64,000 nucleotides of DNA from Rugalucina vietnamica (GCA_964017185.1 OZ024876.1:12463726-12527725); one strand, 5' to 3'; shown: positions 1 through 10,773, numbered from the stretch's first letter. Numbers and translations: made by a program. The notes: a model not told the origin generated them from the sequence alone.

Positions 1-2110
1 CCTGTGAGACAATGTCTTGGGGAAGGTCATTGATGTAGGCCAGGAAAAGGATAGGTCCCAGCACTGAGCTCTGGGGGACTCCCGATGTGACTGGGACCGA
101 GTCAGACTCCTCGCCCTCAACAACAACCTTCTGCTGACGATTACTTAGGAAGGCTCTGATCCAGCGCAGAGTGGCATTTCTTATTCCATATGAGTGTAGC
201 TTCAAGAGTAACTTTGAGTGGTTGACCTTGTCAAAAGCCTTAGAAAAGTCAAGCAGGATAAGATCTGTTTGCTTTCTTTGGCTTGTCTTGCGAGCAAGGT
301 CCTCAATGAGTGACACTAACTGGGTCTCACAGGAACGTCTCTCCCTGAAACCGTGTTGTAGGTCGTACATCAGTCCGTTGGTGTCTAGGTGTTTCACTAC
401 ATTTGATGCAATAATGTGTTCCATTACCTTACACAAGATACATGTAAGGGAGATGGGCCGATAATTGGCAGCAGCTGATTTTTCACCCTTTTTGAATATG
501 GGCGAGACATTGGCTGAGTTCCATATAGGTGGCACAGCACCGGATTCAAGTGAGCGTTCAAAAAGAACTTTTAGAATAGGGGCAAGTTCTACTCTAAGTT
601 CTTGCAGAACGACAGGTTTAATTCTGTCGGGCCCTGCTGCCTTTTTTGGTTTCAGGTTCTTAAGGAGGTTTATTATACCTGCTTCAGAGATAGTGATCTC
701 AGGCATAACCGGTGTTGAATTTCTCAACTCTTCCGGCAAAGCATCTGGGGGGATGACCTTGTCATCTACAAGGTCTTGCACTTTCATGAGAGAAAGCTCT
801 CTTAGTGAAAGTGGGGCTAGTGGTGTAAACACAGACTTGAATTGCTGGTTTAAGATGTTGGCCTTATCTTTGGTTTCTGTATGCAGATTTCCATTCTGCT
901 TCAGGGGTGGTATTCCTTGTTGGTCGGTCCGGGAATTTTTCAGATACTGGAAGAGTTTTTTACTGTCCGCTTGACCGACTGTTTGATTAGTTTGTCCGTC
1001 CATCCCTAATAGGCCTTCAAGGTATGCCTCATGGCAATCCTTGATTTTTCTCTTGATTGAGTGTCTAAGAGAAACATATTTTTCTCTTAGTTGGGAGTTG
1101 CCTGATTTCTTATATGCCTTATAGTACCTATCTCTTTTGTGGATTAATTGTTTGATCTCTCTGGAGATCCAGGGGAGAGAGGGTTTACCCTTTATTACCT
1201 TAGTGGGGATACACTGATCAGTTACTTGATCAATTTTATTTGTGAGGTCAGTCCAAAGTTCATTGACAGGTCTCCCATGATGCTCTGCCAGAAACTTGGC
1301 TTGATAATCTTTGATTTTGGACCGAAAAGTGGTCCAGTCAGCTTTGTTGAAGAGGTGGATTGTCCTGCGCTTTTGCTTGGCCTGGGTTGGTTTCATAGCA
1401 ACCTCAGCCAAAACAATATCATGGTCACTGAGACCAGGCAGGCATTCCACCTTGGTCACTAAAGTAGGGTTTGAGGTCAGGATAAGATCCAGTATGTTGT
1501 CAAGTCTAGTAGGTGCAGTCACAATCTGTGTAAGGTTAAAGTCATCCAATAACTCAACAAAATTGTCATATATTGGGCTAGGAGAACAGTCCGGTCTAAT
1601 AGATGGCTCACAGTCAACCCATGTGAATTTGGGTAGGTTAAAGTCACCGACAACCATGATATTACCCTTCTTACCATTCAACTTATCAAGGGAGTCTCTT
1701 AGCTTATCCAGGCTATCTTGGTCATCCTCATGTGGTTTATAAAAGGCGGCGAGATACAATGGCTGGGCTCCAACAATCTCTAGTTTGACCCATGTTATCT
1801 CACACTCAGACCTGAGCTGAGGCTGCTCAGAACAGATCAGAGTGTCACTCACTAGCACTAAAACACCCCCGCTGCGGGTAGTTTTTGAGAGCCTGTCAGT
1901 CCTAAAAGGAGTATAACCTGGTGGAAATATCTCACAGTCTTGTATATCCGGGGATAACCAAGATTCTGTACCAATGATAATATCAGGGCGTTCAGTGTCG
2001 ATCAGGCAGTGCAGGTCTGGAACTTTATTAACGACTGATTGAAAGTTAACGTTTAATATTTTCAGCTTTTGTGGAACGTGGTTTGTCCCCTGGAGTTGCG
2101 CACTTAAGCA
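1..2110 (-). CDS. LINE endonuclease-reverse transcriptase, partial (runs off left edge)
   Basis: Minus-strand frame of a jockey/CR1-like non-LTR retrotransposon, read by hand from the reverse complement. Near 1950-1450 it encodes an APE-type endonuclease with GDFNLPKFTW and LSDHDIV. From about 1000 down to 1 it encodes the reverse transcriptase: LKPKKAAGPDRI, NYRPISLTCI, DFSKAFDKV, then SGVPQSSVLGPILFLAYIND at the window edge. Codon positions for the endonuclease and RT motifs share the same phase, and I met no stop in the parts translated, so this copy may be intact here. The catalytic Y/FADD box lies outside the window. There is no methionine at the 5' end: the frame opens just after a stop near 2120, so the N-terminus looks truncated. 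Host role: selfish element that nicks DNA and reverse-transcribes its RNA at the target. Confidence 0.85.
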
Positions 2111-2306
2111 TTGTTTGGCCGTTTAGATTATAATAGAAGCAATTTCTGAATAAAATAAATAATCCCCTTTTTGCACGAACATGTAATGCATACAATTACC
2201 AAACGAAATTATGAAAATATCAAAAACTTTTCTCTGAACTTCATCATAAGTAAAGCTACCCCCATATTTATCCCTGACGTCAAAGGGCACATGGAGTTGC
2301 GCACTT
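2091..2306. repeat. 15-bp direct repeat flanking a 186-bp gap upstream of the LINE
   Basis: TGGAGTTGCGCACTT occurs at 2091-2105 and again at 2292-2306. The first copy lies at the 5' end of the minus-strand LINE frame. The 66-codon frame between the copies has no recognisable domain. Confidence 0.55.
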
Positions 2307-2309
2307 GAT

Positions 2310-2866
2310 TTATTTGACGTCATTAGATAACTTTCTTCAAGAAATATGGTATTTAAACAAATGTTTTGTGAAATTTGTCATATTTCTAGTTGATTAGCCA
2401 CAAAAAAGATGGAATAAAGCAGCCCCATGCATAATTAATTTGGCCAATGCAATATACTGGGTAAACAAAATGTCTTGCAAGTACGTTTTACATAATTTTC
2501 TCCTCCTGTTCTGTCCCATCTATGATAATTTTTATTTTTAGTTCATTTAATGAAGCTAGCTGGCAAAATGTTACTCACAAACAAATGTAAACTTTCATGC
2601 CTTAGACCTGAGACAAGAAACTAAGAGATGCGCAAGTCCATGAGACTCAACTGTACTTAGTCGATCAATGTGTGATGGAATAGCCTCCCTTGGAAATACG
2701 TTCGTGCAACGTATTAGCGGCATATTACCTACTTACCTATGTTTACCTATGTTGATTCTGAACGCAGGCCAGAGGCCTCTATGTTCAGCTCCTCATCAGA
2801 CTGTACTGTGGCAAGTCTCCTATTTCCAGTCCATCGTTTTGCCACATATGGGTTTCTTTATAGGGG
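2310..2866. other. no gene seen
   Basis: AT-rich sequence between two LINE fragments. Short open frames exist on both strands, but none shows a domain or plausible codon pattern. I see no repeat shared with the rest of the window. Confidence 0.5.
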
Positions 2867-3542
2867 GTATAGCAATTTTCAATGTGCCAGAAACAATGTC
2901 ATGATCACTGCAAACTGACCAGGAAGAGAGGTCAAAATTAAGTCCAAAGCATTTCTTTCTCTGGTGGGGAAATTGACTAATTGTTCCAAACCATGGTCAT
3001 TCATGCTATCTTTCAAAATCTGACCCTCCGTCATACTCAATGATGACCTAGATTTGCTGAGTCTGCCCGGCCATACAATATCTCTAAAGTTAAAATCACC
3101 TAAAACGTGAATTAAGGGGGGTTTGTTGCCTTTATTAATATTTTTGATTTTGTCAAGCTGTTCTCTAAATAAATTGTCAAACTATTCCAGGGAATTCAAT
3201 AAGTCATTTCCATTGTCCGATACTGGTAAATGACCATCGACAGGTGGTCGATACCAGCTAGCCACAAAGTGAGTTTTCTTATTTACAAAAAGTTTGACCC
3301 AAACTGACTCTGAGTCATTGTCCAATTCTGTGAGGGGCATGTGTGGGATGTCCTTGTGCACAAGAAGCATAACACCACCACCATTTAAAGTTCTATCCTT
3401 TCTGTACACGCTGTATGGAAAAGATTCCGGAAATAATTCAGACGTTAATATGGAATTGTCAGTTTTTGTCTCCTGAATAGGCCAACAACTCAAGTTTTTT
3501 GCCTCTTATACTGTTTATGTTGATACTGGAAAATTTCAGACG
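2867..3542 (-). pseudogene. LINE endonuclease domain fragment (same family as 11034-14271)
   Basis: Minus-strand APE endonuclease remains. The opening reads INSIRGKKLELLAY near 3500, followed by LNGGGVMLLVHKDIPHM and FVASWYRPPVDGHLPVSDNG. It is nearly identical to the plus-strand copy at 11034-11580 but broken. The frame shifts near 3480. About 25 nt are missing near 2911, just before the SDHDIV motif, compared with the plus copy (where that stretch ends at GATAAGCTCA). Homology stops near 2867, right after the IPPIKKP segment, so no RT follows. Confidence 0.85.
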
Positions 3543-3960
3543 ACTAATAAAATGATAAAACTGTTTTGCTAGTCAAGGTTTCAGTGGACTTGGTTTCATG
3601 ACCTTTTGCAAGTAGGTCAAACCTATTTTCACTTTCCAAGTTAAACTGTTCATTGAAAAAAGAGTCTGAGAAATTGAAAAAGTCACATTTTGGGCAAATC
3701 CATGTACAGTTTGAGTTTTGCATCATTTCATACTCTCAGTCTGACATAAAAGAACAGTTATTGTGCACCCACATTTCACATTTGTCACACTGGACAGCCT
3801 TATGGGAATTCAAAACAGCACCACTGCATAGACTGCACTCAGCTTTGCAGTTTAAACAATACCAAGAATCATTACCCGACTCAATCTTTTGTAACTCAAT
3901 GGGACCAAGATTTACGCAAGACGCATGGAAGCGTTTCGGGTGGGTGGCTAAATTTTGAAT
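3543..3960 (-). pseudogene. LINE N-terminal PHD-finger region, broken
   Basis: Reading the minus strand from about 3950 gives HPKRFHASCVNLGPIE, then a zinc-binding pattern WYCLNCKAECSLCSG, VQCDKCEMWVHNNC and CTWICPKCDFF. The C-x2-C spacing and CEMWVHNNC are those of a PHD finger. PHD fingers are known in N-terminal regions of CR1-type LINEs. One in-frame TGA interrupts the finger between SFMSD and EYEMM, and a frameshift separates this part from the endonuclease. A stop near 3955 marks the upstream limit of recognisable coding sequence. Confidence 0.75.
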
Positions 3961-4059
3961 TTAGCAAAATAGGGGGAAAACATTCGGGATGGGCCATTAA
4001 AACTATTTACAAGAAGCTAAACAGAGGCATACTAAAACGTATACCTCTTGACCATTGGT

Positions 4060-4420
4060 TTAAATAAGAGCCTTAAATTCTTACGTGTTCTTAGATGCGA
4101 CAACTGAAGAAGAAAGACTATTCCACAATGGAATAGTTCTTGGGAAGAATAAATTCTTCAGGGCATAACTATAGGGACATGTATCTTGTGTACTGTGAAT
4201 CATGAGTTGCCCTGGTATATCTTAGTCTGGGTGCCGGGGTCAAGTATTTATCTTTGTCAAGAGACACTGTACCGGAGTGAATCTTGTAAAAGAAAGTTAA
4301 GGAAGACTTTAGCCTGCGTGCAACTTCAGTACAATAGAACATAGAACAGGAAGTTGATTCACTGTTGGGCAAGTCATATTTCCAGGAGATAACTGACCAC
4401 GAGAAGCTGTGTATCATACT
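4060..4420 (-). pseudogene. C-terminal remnant of a third LINE type
   Basis: The minus strand encodes RRLKSSLTFFYKIHSGTV and KYLTPAPRLRYTRATH; then, in a shifted frame, FFPRTIPLWNSLSSSVV and a stop. The run ending SFFPRTIxxWN is the characteristic end of many jockey/CR1-like LINE proteins. The shift lies near 4165. No RT core is left upstream; the plus-strand LINE starts a few dozen bases away. Old, non-functional debris. Confidence 0.7.
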
Positions 4421-4486
4421 GGACTGTACCGGTTACTTGGGTGCGCCGATAAGTCAACGGCGTGTGAAACAACGACAACAACATAA

Positions 4487-6612
4487 GTGGATCTGGACTT
4501 TGAGTTGATTTTTGATATATGTTCCAAACTACAGAGCTGTACCCCACTGGTGTCTCAAACAGAGGTTGAGCAGATTATAAAGTCATTGAAGAATAACAAA
4601 GCTATGGATGGGTGTGGTGTGTCAGCCGAACACTTAAAGTATGGAGATTCTACAGTTGTGGAGTTTGTTACATGTGTCTTGAATGAGATATTCAGACTGG
4701 GAAGGGTACCGGAAATGTTTAAGCTTGGTTTTATAACTCCGATTTACAAGAAACATGGCAAACCTATTCATGATCCCAATTCATACAGGAGAATAACCAT
4801 TACCAGCTTGATTGGAAAAGTTCTGGAAAAGTATATTCTGCAGACTGCATTTGCCGAAATAGAGAGAAAACAGAATCCACTTCAGAAGGGATTTACAAAG
4901 GGAACATCTGCCACAACGGCTGTTCTAATGTTCACAGAAGCCCTAGCGGAAGCCAAGGATACCAAGACAACCTTGTATGCTGCATGTATAGATGCATCAA
5001 AGGCCTTTGATGTTGTCTGGCATCACTCAATGCTGCGCAAACTTTTCAGTATGGGCCTTACACCTGCCAGTTGGAACATCCTGAAGGATAGTTATACAGG
5101 GATGTCTTCAGTGGTTAACTGGGGAGGTGAACTGTCGAAACCATTTGTTGAGAAGCAAGGTGTCCGCCAAGGTGGTATCATCTCACCCTCAGCTTACAAG
5201 ATGTTCTTGAACCCGCTGTTGGATCTCTATTCTTCTAACAGTCTTGGACTGCAGATTGGGAATGTGTACTTAGGATCGCCTGCCTGTGCTGATGATCTTC
5301 TATTTTGGCCAAAACAGCAACTGAGTTACAGGAAATGATTTTCGTTCAAGAGTTTTATGCTAATGCTGAGCGTTACGATGTTAGTGATACAAAGACAAAA
5401 GTGTTCATAGCAAATAGTGTTGTTTCAAATGAGACTTGGAATGAGAACAGTACATTTGTCTTGAATGGACGAAAAGTGGAAGTAGTGGAAGAGTGTGTAC
5501 ATCTAGGTATAACAAGAGACTCAAAATCTAGGTCTGGACATGCTAAAACAATAGACGAACGCATTCAGTCTGCCCGGAGGTGTGCCTACTCTCTCATGGG
5601 TGCGGGTCTTCATGGGCAAAACGGGGTTAATCCTTTGGTTTCTTTCACAATGTGGAATGTATTTATATTGCCTTGTTTGCTGTATGGTCTAGACGTGTTA
5701 ACTCTGGTTAAGTCTGAAATCACAAAGATTACTCAATTTCATAAAAAGTTTCTTAAACAGATAATGCACCTTCCGGATAGAACTGCAGACGCAGCGGTCT
5801 ATATGTTGTCGGGTCAAATTCCAATTGAAGGGGAAATTCATAAACGCACCTTAGGTGCTTTGGGGGGGGGGGGGGGTGGGATTTTAAGGAGTGATTCCGT
5901 TGAAAGGCGCTTGGCCGAAAGACAAATACATGTCAAGGATGGAAAGTCGAAAAGTTGGTTTGTTTATGTAAACAAGGTTTTGGAGCAGTATGGGCTTCCA
6001 AGCACGGTGGATCTGCTTGATGCTGGGTATGCCAAAGCACAGTGGAAAAGTCTTTATGAGCAGGCTGTTAATGAGTATTGGTCAGACAAAATTTTGGAAG
6101 AGGCTGTGGGAAAAACTTCCATGAGATTTATGAATGTTCAGAATTATCCCATCGGATTGGCTCATCTGGTCTGGCGTGATGCTGGTTATGATATCATGTC
6201 GGTCCAGAGGGCTGGTTGGAAGGCCAGGTTAATGTCTGGTACTTATATGCTACAGGCCACACGTGCGAGGTTTAATCAGTTTGAGGTGGATCCAACGTGC
6301 TTGTTATGTTTCAAAGAACCAGAAAATATTGAGCATTTCTTGCTTAGATGTGAGTCACTAAACAAAATAAGACAACCATTTCTGGATAAGATCTATAAGT
6401 TAATTCAGAATTCATTGGGTGTGGCAAAGTTGAATGACTTTAAAATTAATGATACAGAGTTCACTGCTATTCTCCTGGACTGTACAGTGCTGATTGATCC
6501 TAATAGTGTGCTACCCCTGGAAGCATTCCTGCATGAGATGGAGACATTCTCCAGAGGACTCTGCTATGCTCTTCATATGAAACGCACTTCCTTACTCAGC
6601 CAGTCAAACTGA
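4487..6612 (+). pseudogene. LINE reverse transcriptase with one-base frameshift
   Basis: The first part (4487-5338) has KSLKNNKAMDGCGVSAEHLK, FITPIYKKHGK, CIDASKAFDVVWH, GVRQGGIISPSAYKMFLNPL and the catalytic CADDLLF, an RT active site of the xADD type. The second part (from 5305) continues in another frame as AKTATELQEM and ends with a zinc-knuckle-like CLLCFKEPENIEHFLLRC. Adding one T to the T run near 5292-5296 would restore the frame, so this is a simple one-base loss or an assembly error. A run of 15 G (5862-5876) inside the second part gives LGALGGGGGG, unlike normal RT sequence. The family resembles RT elements common in molluscs; exact clade not assigned. Confidence 0.85.
5862..5876 (+). 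repeat. G15 homopolymer inside RT frame
   Basis: Fifteen consecutive G followed by TGGG, within the RT reading frame. The frame is kept across it. Length is unreliable in sequencing, and the run can form a G-quadruplex. Confidence 0.9.
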
Positions 6613-6767
6613 ACTGTTACGAACTTTACCGGAATGGACCGGAATGGACATGATTACCGGAATGGACTACCGGAATGGACATTATGCTATGGCTTTGGGT
6701 ACTTTAAATGTATTTTATCTGTATAAAATGTACTTCTGTAGTCATATGAATGGTTTGTATAAGATAA

Positions 6768-8251
6768 AATTCATCTGAATCTGAATCTGAATAGTTTACT
6801 GGTGACACGCCAAATGACATTATTTCACCAGGGGGTTCGGATGGGGGAGAAATTAGTCCCTTGAACGCACGAGTGTAGCGAACTTGGACACACAGTCATC
6901 AGACATTTCAGCAGAGGAGATAAGTGAATCAGGGAGGTCATTCCAGTCCCTGATAGTCTGTGGAAAGAAACTACTTTTGTACGCTTCTTTGCTAGCTGAA
7001 GGTATCTGAAAAGCCAAAGAGTGTTGATTTCTACAACGCCTATTCTTTGGGATAAGGTCATCTGTGGGTATTCTGGCTTTACCCTTTAGACCTTTGTATA
7101 GCAATATAAGTCTACTATCCTTCCTCCTTTTCTTAAGAGATTCCCATTTCAGTTGACCTAAAATGCCAGTCATGCTCCCAGTTTCAAAAACATAATTTCC
7201 CGTCACAAACCTTGCCGCACGATTTTGTACCTTTTCCAGTTCTTCCTGGAGGCCATGAGTGTGAGGGTCCCAAACTGAGCTTCCATATTCCAAGACCGGC
7301 CGCACCAGTCCTTTATAAGCTGCTTCTTTCACATCTGGGGGACAAGAATACAAATTTCTCCTTAAGAATCCGAGAGTTCTGTTAGCCTTTGTACAGACAT
7401 TGGAAATATGAGTATTCCATTTCAAATCATTTGTGATAGTTACACCCAGGTATTTTATGCTTTCAACGTTTTCCAGTAAAGTGCCCTCGAGGGTGTAGTT
7501 AGCCTGTATCTTACTAGACCGTTTATTTGTCAGCTGCATCATGTTGCATTTGACGGGTTGAAATCTCATTCCCCATTTCCTAGCCCAACTGCCTAAACGA
7601 TCAATGTCTCTCTGAAGTTTCAATGTATCCTCTTCATTCTTGATTTCACGATAGCAAACACAATCATCAGCAAAGAGTCTTATTTCAGATTCAGTGTCTG
7701 CTGAGATGTCATTTATATACAAGGAAAACAGCAAGGGGCCGAGAACGGTGCCCTGAGGGACACCCGACACAACTGGAGCCCAATCCGATTTAATACCATT
7801 AACCACTACCCTTTGTTGTCAGAAACAAAGGAAAGCATTTATCCAATTCAGTGTTGTTCCACCTATTCCATAGCTAAACAATTTGCTTTTAAGGAGTTCA
7901 TGGGGAGGAGTATCAAAAGCCTTTTCAAAATCGAGTATAAAAGTGTCGACCTGGCCTTTTTTGTCAAAGATTTTGGCCCAGTCATTTATCACTGTAGTCA
8001 ACTGAGTTTCACAGCTATGCCATTTCCTAAATGCGTGTTGCCTGTCCGACAAGAGTTCATGTTCATCAAGATGGGCCATAATATTTGAACATACAATATG
8101 TTCAAGAAGCTTACAAGGAATGCATGTCAAAGAAACAGGGCGGTAATTGCGGGCAAGTGACCTGTCGCCCTTCTTAAACAGGGGGCAAATATTAGCAAGA
8201 GACCATTCTTTAGGAATTTCACCTGTATCAATTGACTGCTGGAAGAGATCT
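6768..8251 (-). mobile_element. Minus-strand LINE copy, 5'-truncated (same family as 11034-14356)
   Basis: Mirror copy of the LINE at 11034-14356. Homology begins at about 8251, inside the RT (LFQQSIDTGEIPKEW), and runs to the common 3' end, where a short UTR is followed by the (ATTCAG)n tail near 6793-6768. The 5' truncation is what target-primed reverse transcription commonly leaves. Protein identity to the other copy is very high, so both insertions are recent. Confidence 0.85.
6853..8251 (-). pseudogene. LINE reverse transcriptase, one premature stop
   Basis: Read on the minus strand: NICPLFKKGDRSLARNYRPV, DFEKAFDTPPHELLKSK, VVSGVPQGTVLGPLLFSLYI, the catalytic RLFADDCVCYRE, then KYLGVTITNDLKWNTHI, LVRPVLEYGSSVWDPHTHG and FFPQTIRDWNDLPDSL before the stop. 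A TGA at about 7817 interrupts the frame after INAFLCF. The sister copy has CGA there, so this is a C-to-T change at a CpG. Otherwise the frame is open. The active-site FADD is intact. Confidence 0.9.
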
Positions 8252-8590
8252 CGGTATAGCAGAATTGACTTGCCAGGGGGTTAGGGTAGCTCAGTGGTGG
8301 GGTCCAGGGTAGAGCCACTGTTCAGAGGTTTCTTTGATTGAAATATATTGAGATTATCAGTGGTTGTTCTGTAGCAAACACATCCATGGATGAATAGAAG
8401 TGGAAAGGAGTAAAATGTGCTGGTACTGTGACAGGGACCTATATTAGCATATCGATATATGGCAGCACCTGACCTAGGCTACCGACCATACGGAACACAA
8501 TTTAACTGTATTTAAACTACATGATTCTCGAACTAATCACTATCTGTATATATTCTAGGCCAATCTGTCCTCAAAAACCAAATGAAAAGT
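8252..8590. other. no gene seen
   Basis: Mixed sequence between the truncated LINE and the inverted LINE tail fragment. No open frame with a recognisable domain and no clear repeat unit. Confidence 0.45.
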
Positions 8591-8655
8591 ACCCAAGGAC
8601 ACATATAAATGTCCATTCCGGTAGTCCATTTCGGTAATCAGGTCCATTCCGGTAA
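8590..8655 (-). repeat. Inverted fragment of a LINE 3' UTR
   Basis: The reverse complement reads TACCGGAATGGACATTTATA followed by a match to TTGGGTACTTT, corresponding to the 3' UTR of the plus-strand LINE at about 6630-6705. It supplies the left flank of the hairpin-ended element beginning at 8656. Confidence 0.65.
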
Positions 8656-8872
8656 GACACTGGCTATCCGCACGACGGTCGTGCCGATAACGCCGCTTAT
8701 CGGCATGACCGTCGTGCGGATAAGCGGCGTTATCGGCACGACAGGGAAATCTATATTCAAAATGTTAAATGTTTAGAAAATGGATATATTTTAAGTTGAT
8801 GAATATTATGCATTGGCTCTAAAACTGTAACAGAAAATTACCCATGCAGGAAATTTTACTTTTTAAATAAAA

Positions 8873-8899
8873 CACAATTATTATTATTATTATTATTTT
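8873..8899. repeat. (ATT)n microsatellite
   Basis: About eight ATT units. Confidence 0.85.
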
Positions 8900-9133
8900 A
8901 TGAAAATGGCTTACCTGTGAATTTACCTGTAAAAATCAGCCATGCGTATGCGTAAAATGAGAAGTAATTATCGTATCCTAAATATAATAAAAGAATGTGG
9001 TAATCCAATAAAATCAACATTTGTTTTAATGACAATGGATCGATGACTGAGTATGGAATCATTTCAGTAACACAAAAAGCATTTACAATGGTTATATTTT
9101 TGCCGATGTTAGAAATCTGCTGTGGTTCAGTTG

Positions 9134-9255
9134 GTCACAAGACGTTTCGCCCCCAAGACGTTTCCCCCCAATGCCATTTCCCCCCTAGTCGTTTCGCCCC
9201 CAATTTTCATTTATTTATTTATTAAGGTCAAAGTTTATTAGGATATACAAAACGA

Positions 9256-9312
<57 letters not shown>

Positions 9313-10238
9313 CAGGTTTGGTGTGGTAATAAAGTGAAGGTGTGAAAAACTTACGGTATAATAATGCGCAGAATTAATGTCATTAATTATTTACACCGAC
9401 GTCTGAAGGATGATTAACTAAAGTGTGAAAAATAGATTCTTTAATCAAAGATTGCTTTCCGAATCCTATGGTTTTGTCGGCATGCGGCAGGCTTTGTCTT
9501 TAAAAGAACTTAATGACTCAGTGGAGTTTTAAATCCAATTATCTTTTATTCAGCGATTTAATAGACCGATTATCGGGTATATAAGATGTTCTAAGTCATT
9601 AAGCATCATTCATATTTTTGTTTTTATTTATTTATTATTTATTGACGTCAATAGCAACGTTGCCAAACAATTGTCGAAAAATTCTTACATTCTCTTTAAT
9701 TATTTGCAGCTTTAAAACGCATGGATAGAATTTAACGAAAATATGTGGTTTATTGCATAATTCATTTGCCTATCAAATGGTACCAAACTCATGAAAATAA
9801 GTTTAAAATAAGAAACAGGATAGTTTAGTACACATTCAAATACATCGAATTCTATGGAGGTTTCGTCGTTGCGGAAATTGATTTGGCACGTAACTGTAAT
9901 AGAATTCCAAAGGCACTTTACTTTGAACCCATGATTTCTTTTTCAGCCAATACTTATTAATGGCCCGGTACTGGCCGGTAACTAAGATATTAATTTACTA
10001 TACAAGTTTGAATTTTTATTGCCTTGCATAATTATTTACATGAAGCAAAATGATATACATAAGGTAATTATACTATATCTATATATTAGGGGGCGAAACG
10101 ACTAGGGGGACGAAACGACTAGGGGGCGAAACGACTAGTGGGGGCGAAACGACTAGGGGGGAAACGACTAGGGGGGGAACGTCTTGGGGGCGAAACGACT
10201 AGGGGCGAAATGGTTTGGGGGCGAAACGTCCCGGATTC
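9134..10238. mobile_element. Nested element with minisatellite ends and 9-bp target duplication
   Basis: The left end has repeats of GACGTTTCGCCCCC and TAGTCGTTTCGCCCCC (9137-9210). The right end has the inverse, GGGGGCGAAACGACTA, about nine times (10087-10230). The perfect 9-bp repeat GTTCAGTTG stands immediately outside at 9125-9133 and 10239-10247. Nine-base duplications with minisatellite-like terminal repeats are known for Mutator-like elements, including the Rehavkus type; membership here is inference. There is no transposase ORF, so it is non-autonomous. It sits within the larger element 8656-10541 and is therefore younger. Confidence 0.75.
9255..9310. repeat. (GATA)n microsatellite
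   Basis: About 14 perfect GATA units, likely polymorphic in length. Confidence 0.95.
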
Positions 10239-10550
10239 GTTCAGTTGACATCTGATGAAATAATCAAAACAAATTAGTTTTCCTACTCATAATTAACAAA
10301 AATATTAAATTCGAATGTATTTCAATAGTTAAACACATAATTAATCTATATAATGGCAAATTAATAGTTTAATTCATATGTAAGCTTGTTAGAAAATCTC
10401 ATTCTCCTGTCGTGCCGATAGCCAATACCTGTAGCATTGGCTATCCGCACGACGGTCGGGCCGATAACGCCGCTTATCGGCACGACCGTCGTGCGGATAA
10501 GCGGCGTTATCGGCACGACCGTCGTGCGGATAGCCTCAGCCTTCCGGTAA

Positions 10551-10773
10551 AGGAACGCACCGGAACTTGTATATACAAGTGTACAAAAGTTGAAGTTAGT
10601 TGCATGTTTATCGTGGTGTATGGGAAGGAGGGATGTACTAACAACAACAACATACCAAACACGGATTTTAAACCAATAGTCTAATTCCTTGCATAAATAG
10701 CCTCCCTTTGCACCGGCATCCAACGACGCGAAAAAATGTAAACAAGTGAAAGAAATCACCTCTGGTTGGTGGA
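10551..10773 (+). promoter_or_regulatory. TPGS2: Likely TPGS2 promoter and 5' UTR, with ATG-TAA mini-uORF
   Basis: Apparently unique sequence squeezed between two mobile elements and directly upstream of the TPGS2 start. A TATA-like CATAAATAG is at about 10692. A minimal upstream ORF, ATG directly followed by TAA, is at 10736-10741, 32 nt before the main ATG. Start-stop elements of this kind can lower translation of the main frame. The transcription start cannot be placed from sequence alone. Confidence 0.45.

Larger units (their letters stand above)
4440..6793 (+). mobile_element. Plus-strand non-LTR retrotransposon, 5'-truncated
   Basis: RT-bearing LINE without an endonuclease. Its 3' UTR carries several copies of ACCGGAATGGAC near 6629-6680 and ends in a (TCTGAA)n tail at about 6770-6793. 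The tail is shared with the minus-strand LINE that follows, so the two elements meet tail to tail. A reverse-complement piece of this 3' UTR lies at about 8590-8655. Confidence 0.8.
8656..10541. mobile_element. Non-autonomous DNA element with palindromic GC-rich ends
   Basis: Both ends carry GC-rich self-complementary blocks: 8662-8742 and 10404-10536. They are built from TATCCGCACGACGGTCGTGC and its complement, alternating with ATAACGCCGCTTAT. Left outer edge GGCTATCCGCACGACGG matches the reverse complement of the right outer edge. TTCCGGTAA occurs at 8647-8655 and 10542-10550 and is a candidate 9-bp target duplication, although the left copy is also part of the LINE 3' UTR fragment. No transposase is encoded. 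Inside lies a second element (9134-10238). The ends differ sharply in base composition from the AT-rich interior. Confidence 0.6.

Noticed and set aside
10361-10759. Frame with repeated IRTTVVPI-like peptides
   Set aside because: It is the reading of the palindromic GC repeats; both strands give similar peptides because the DNA is self-complementary.
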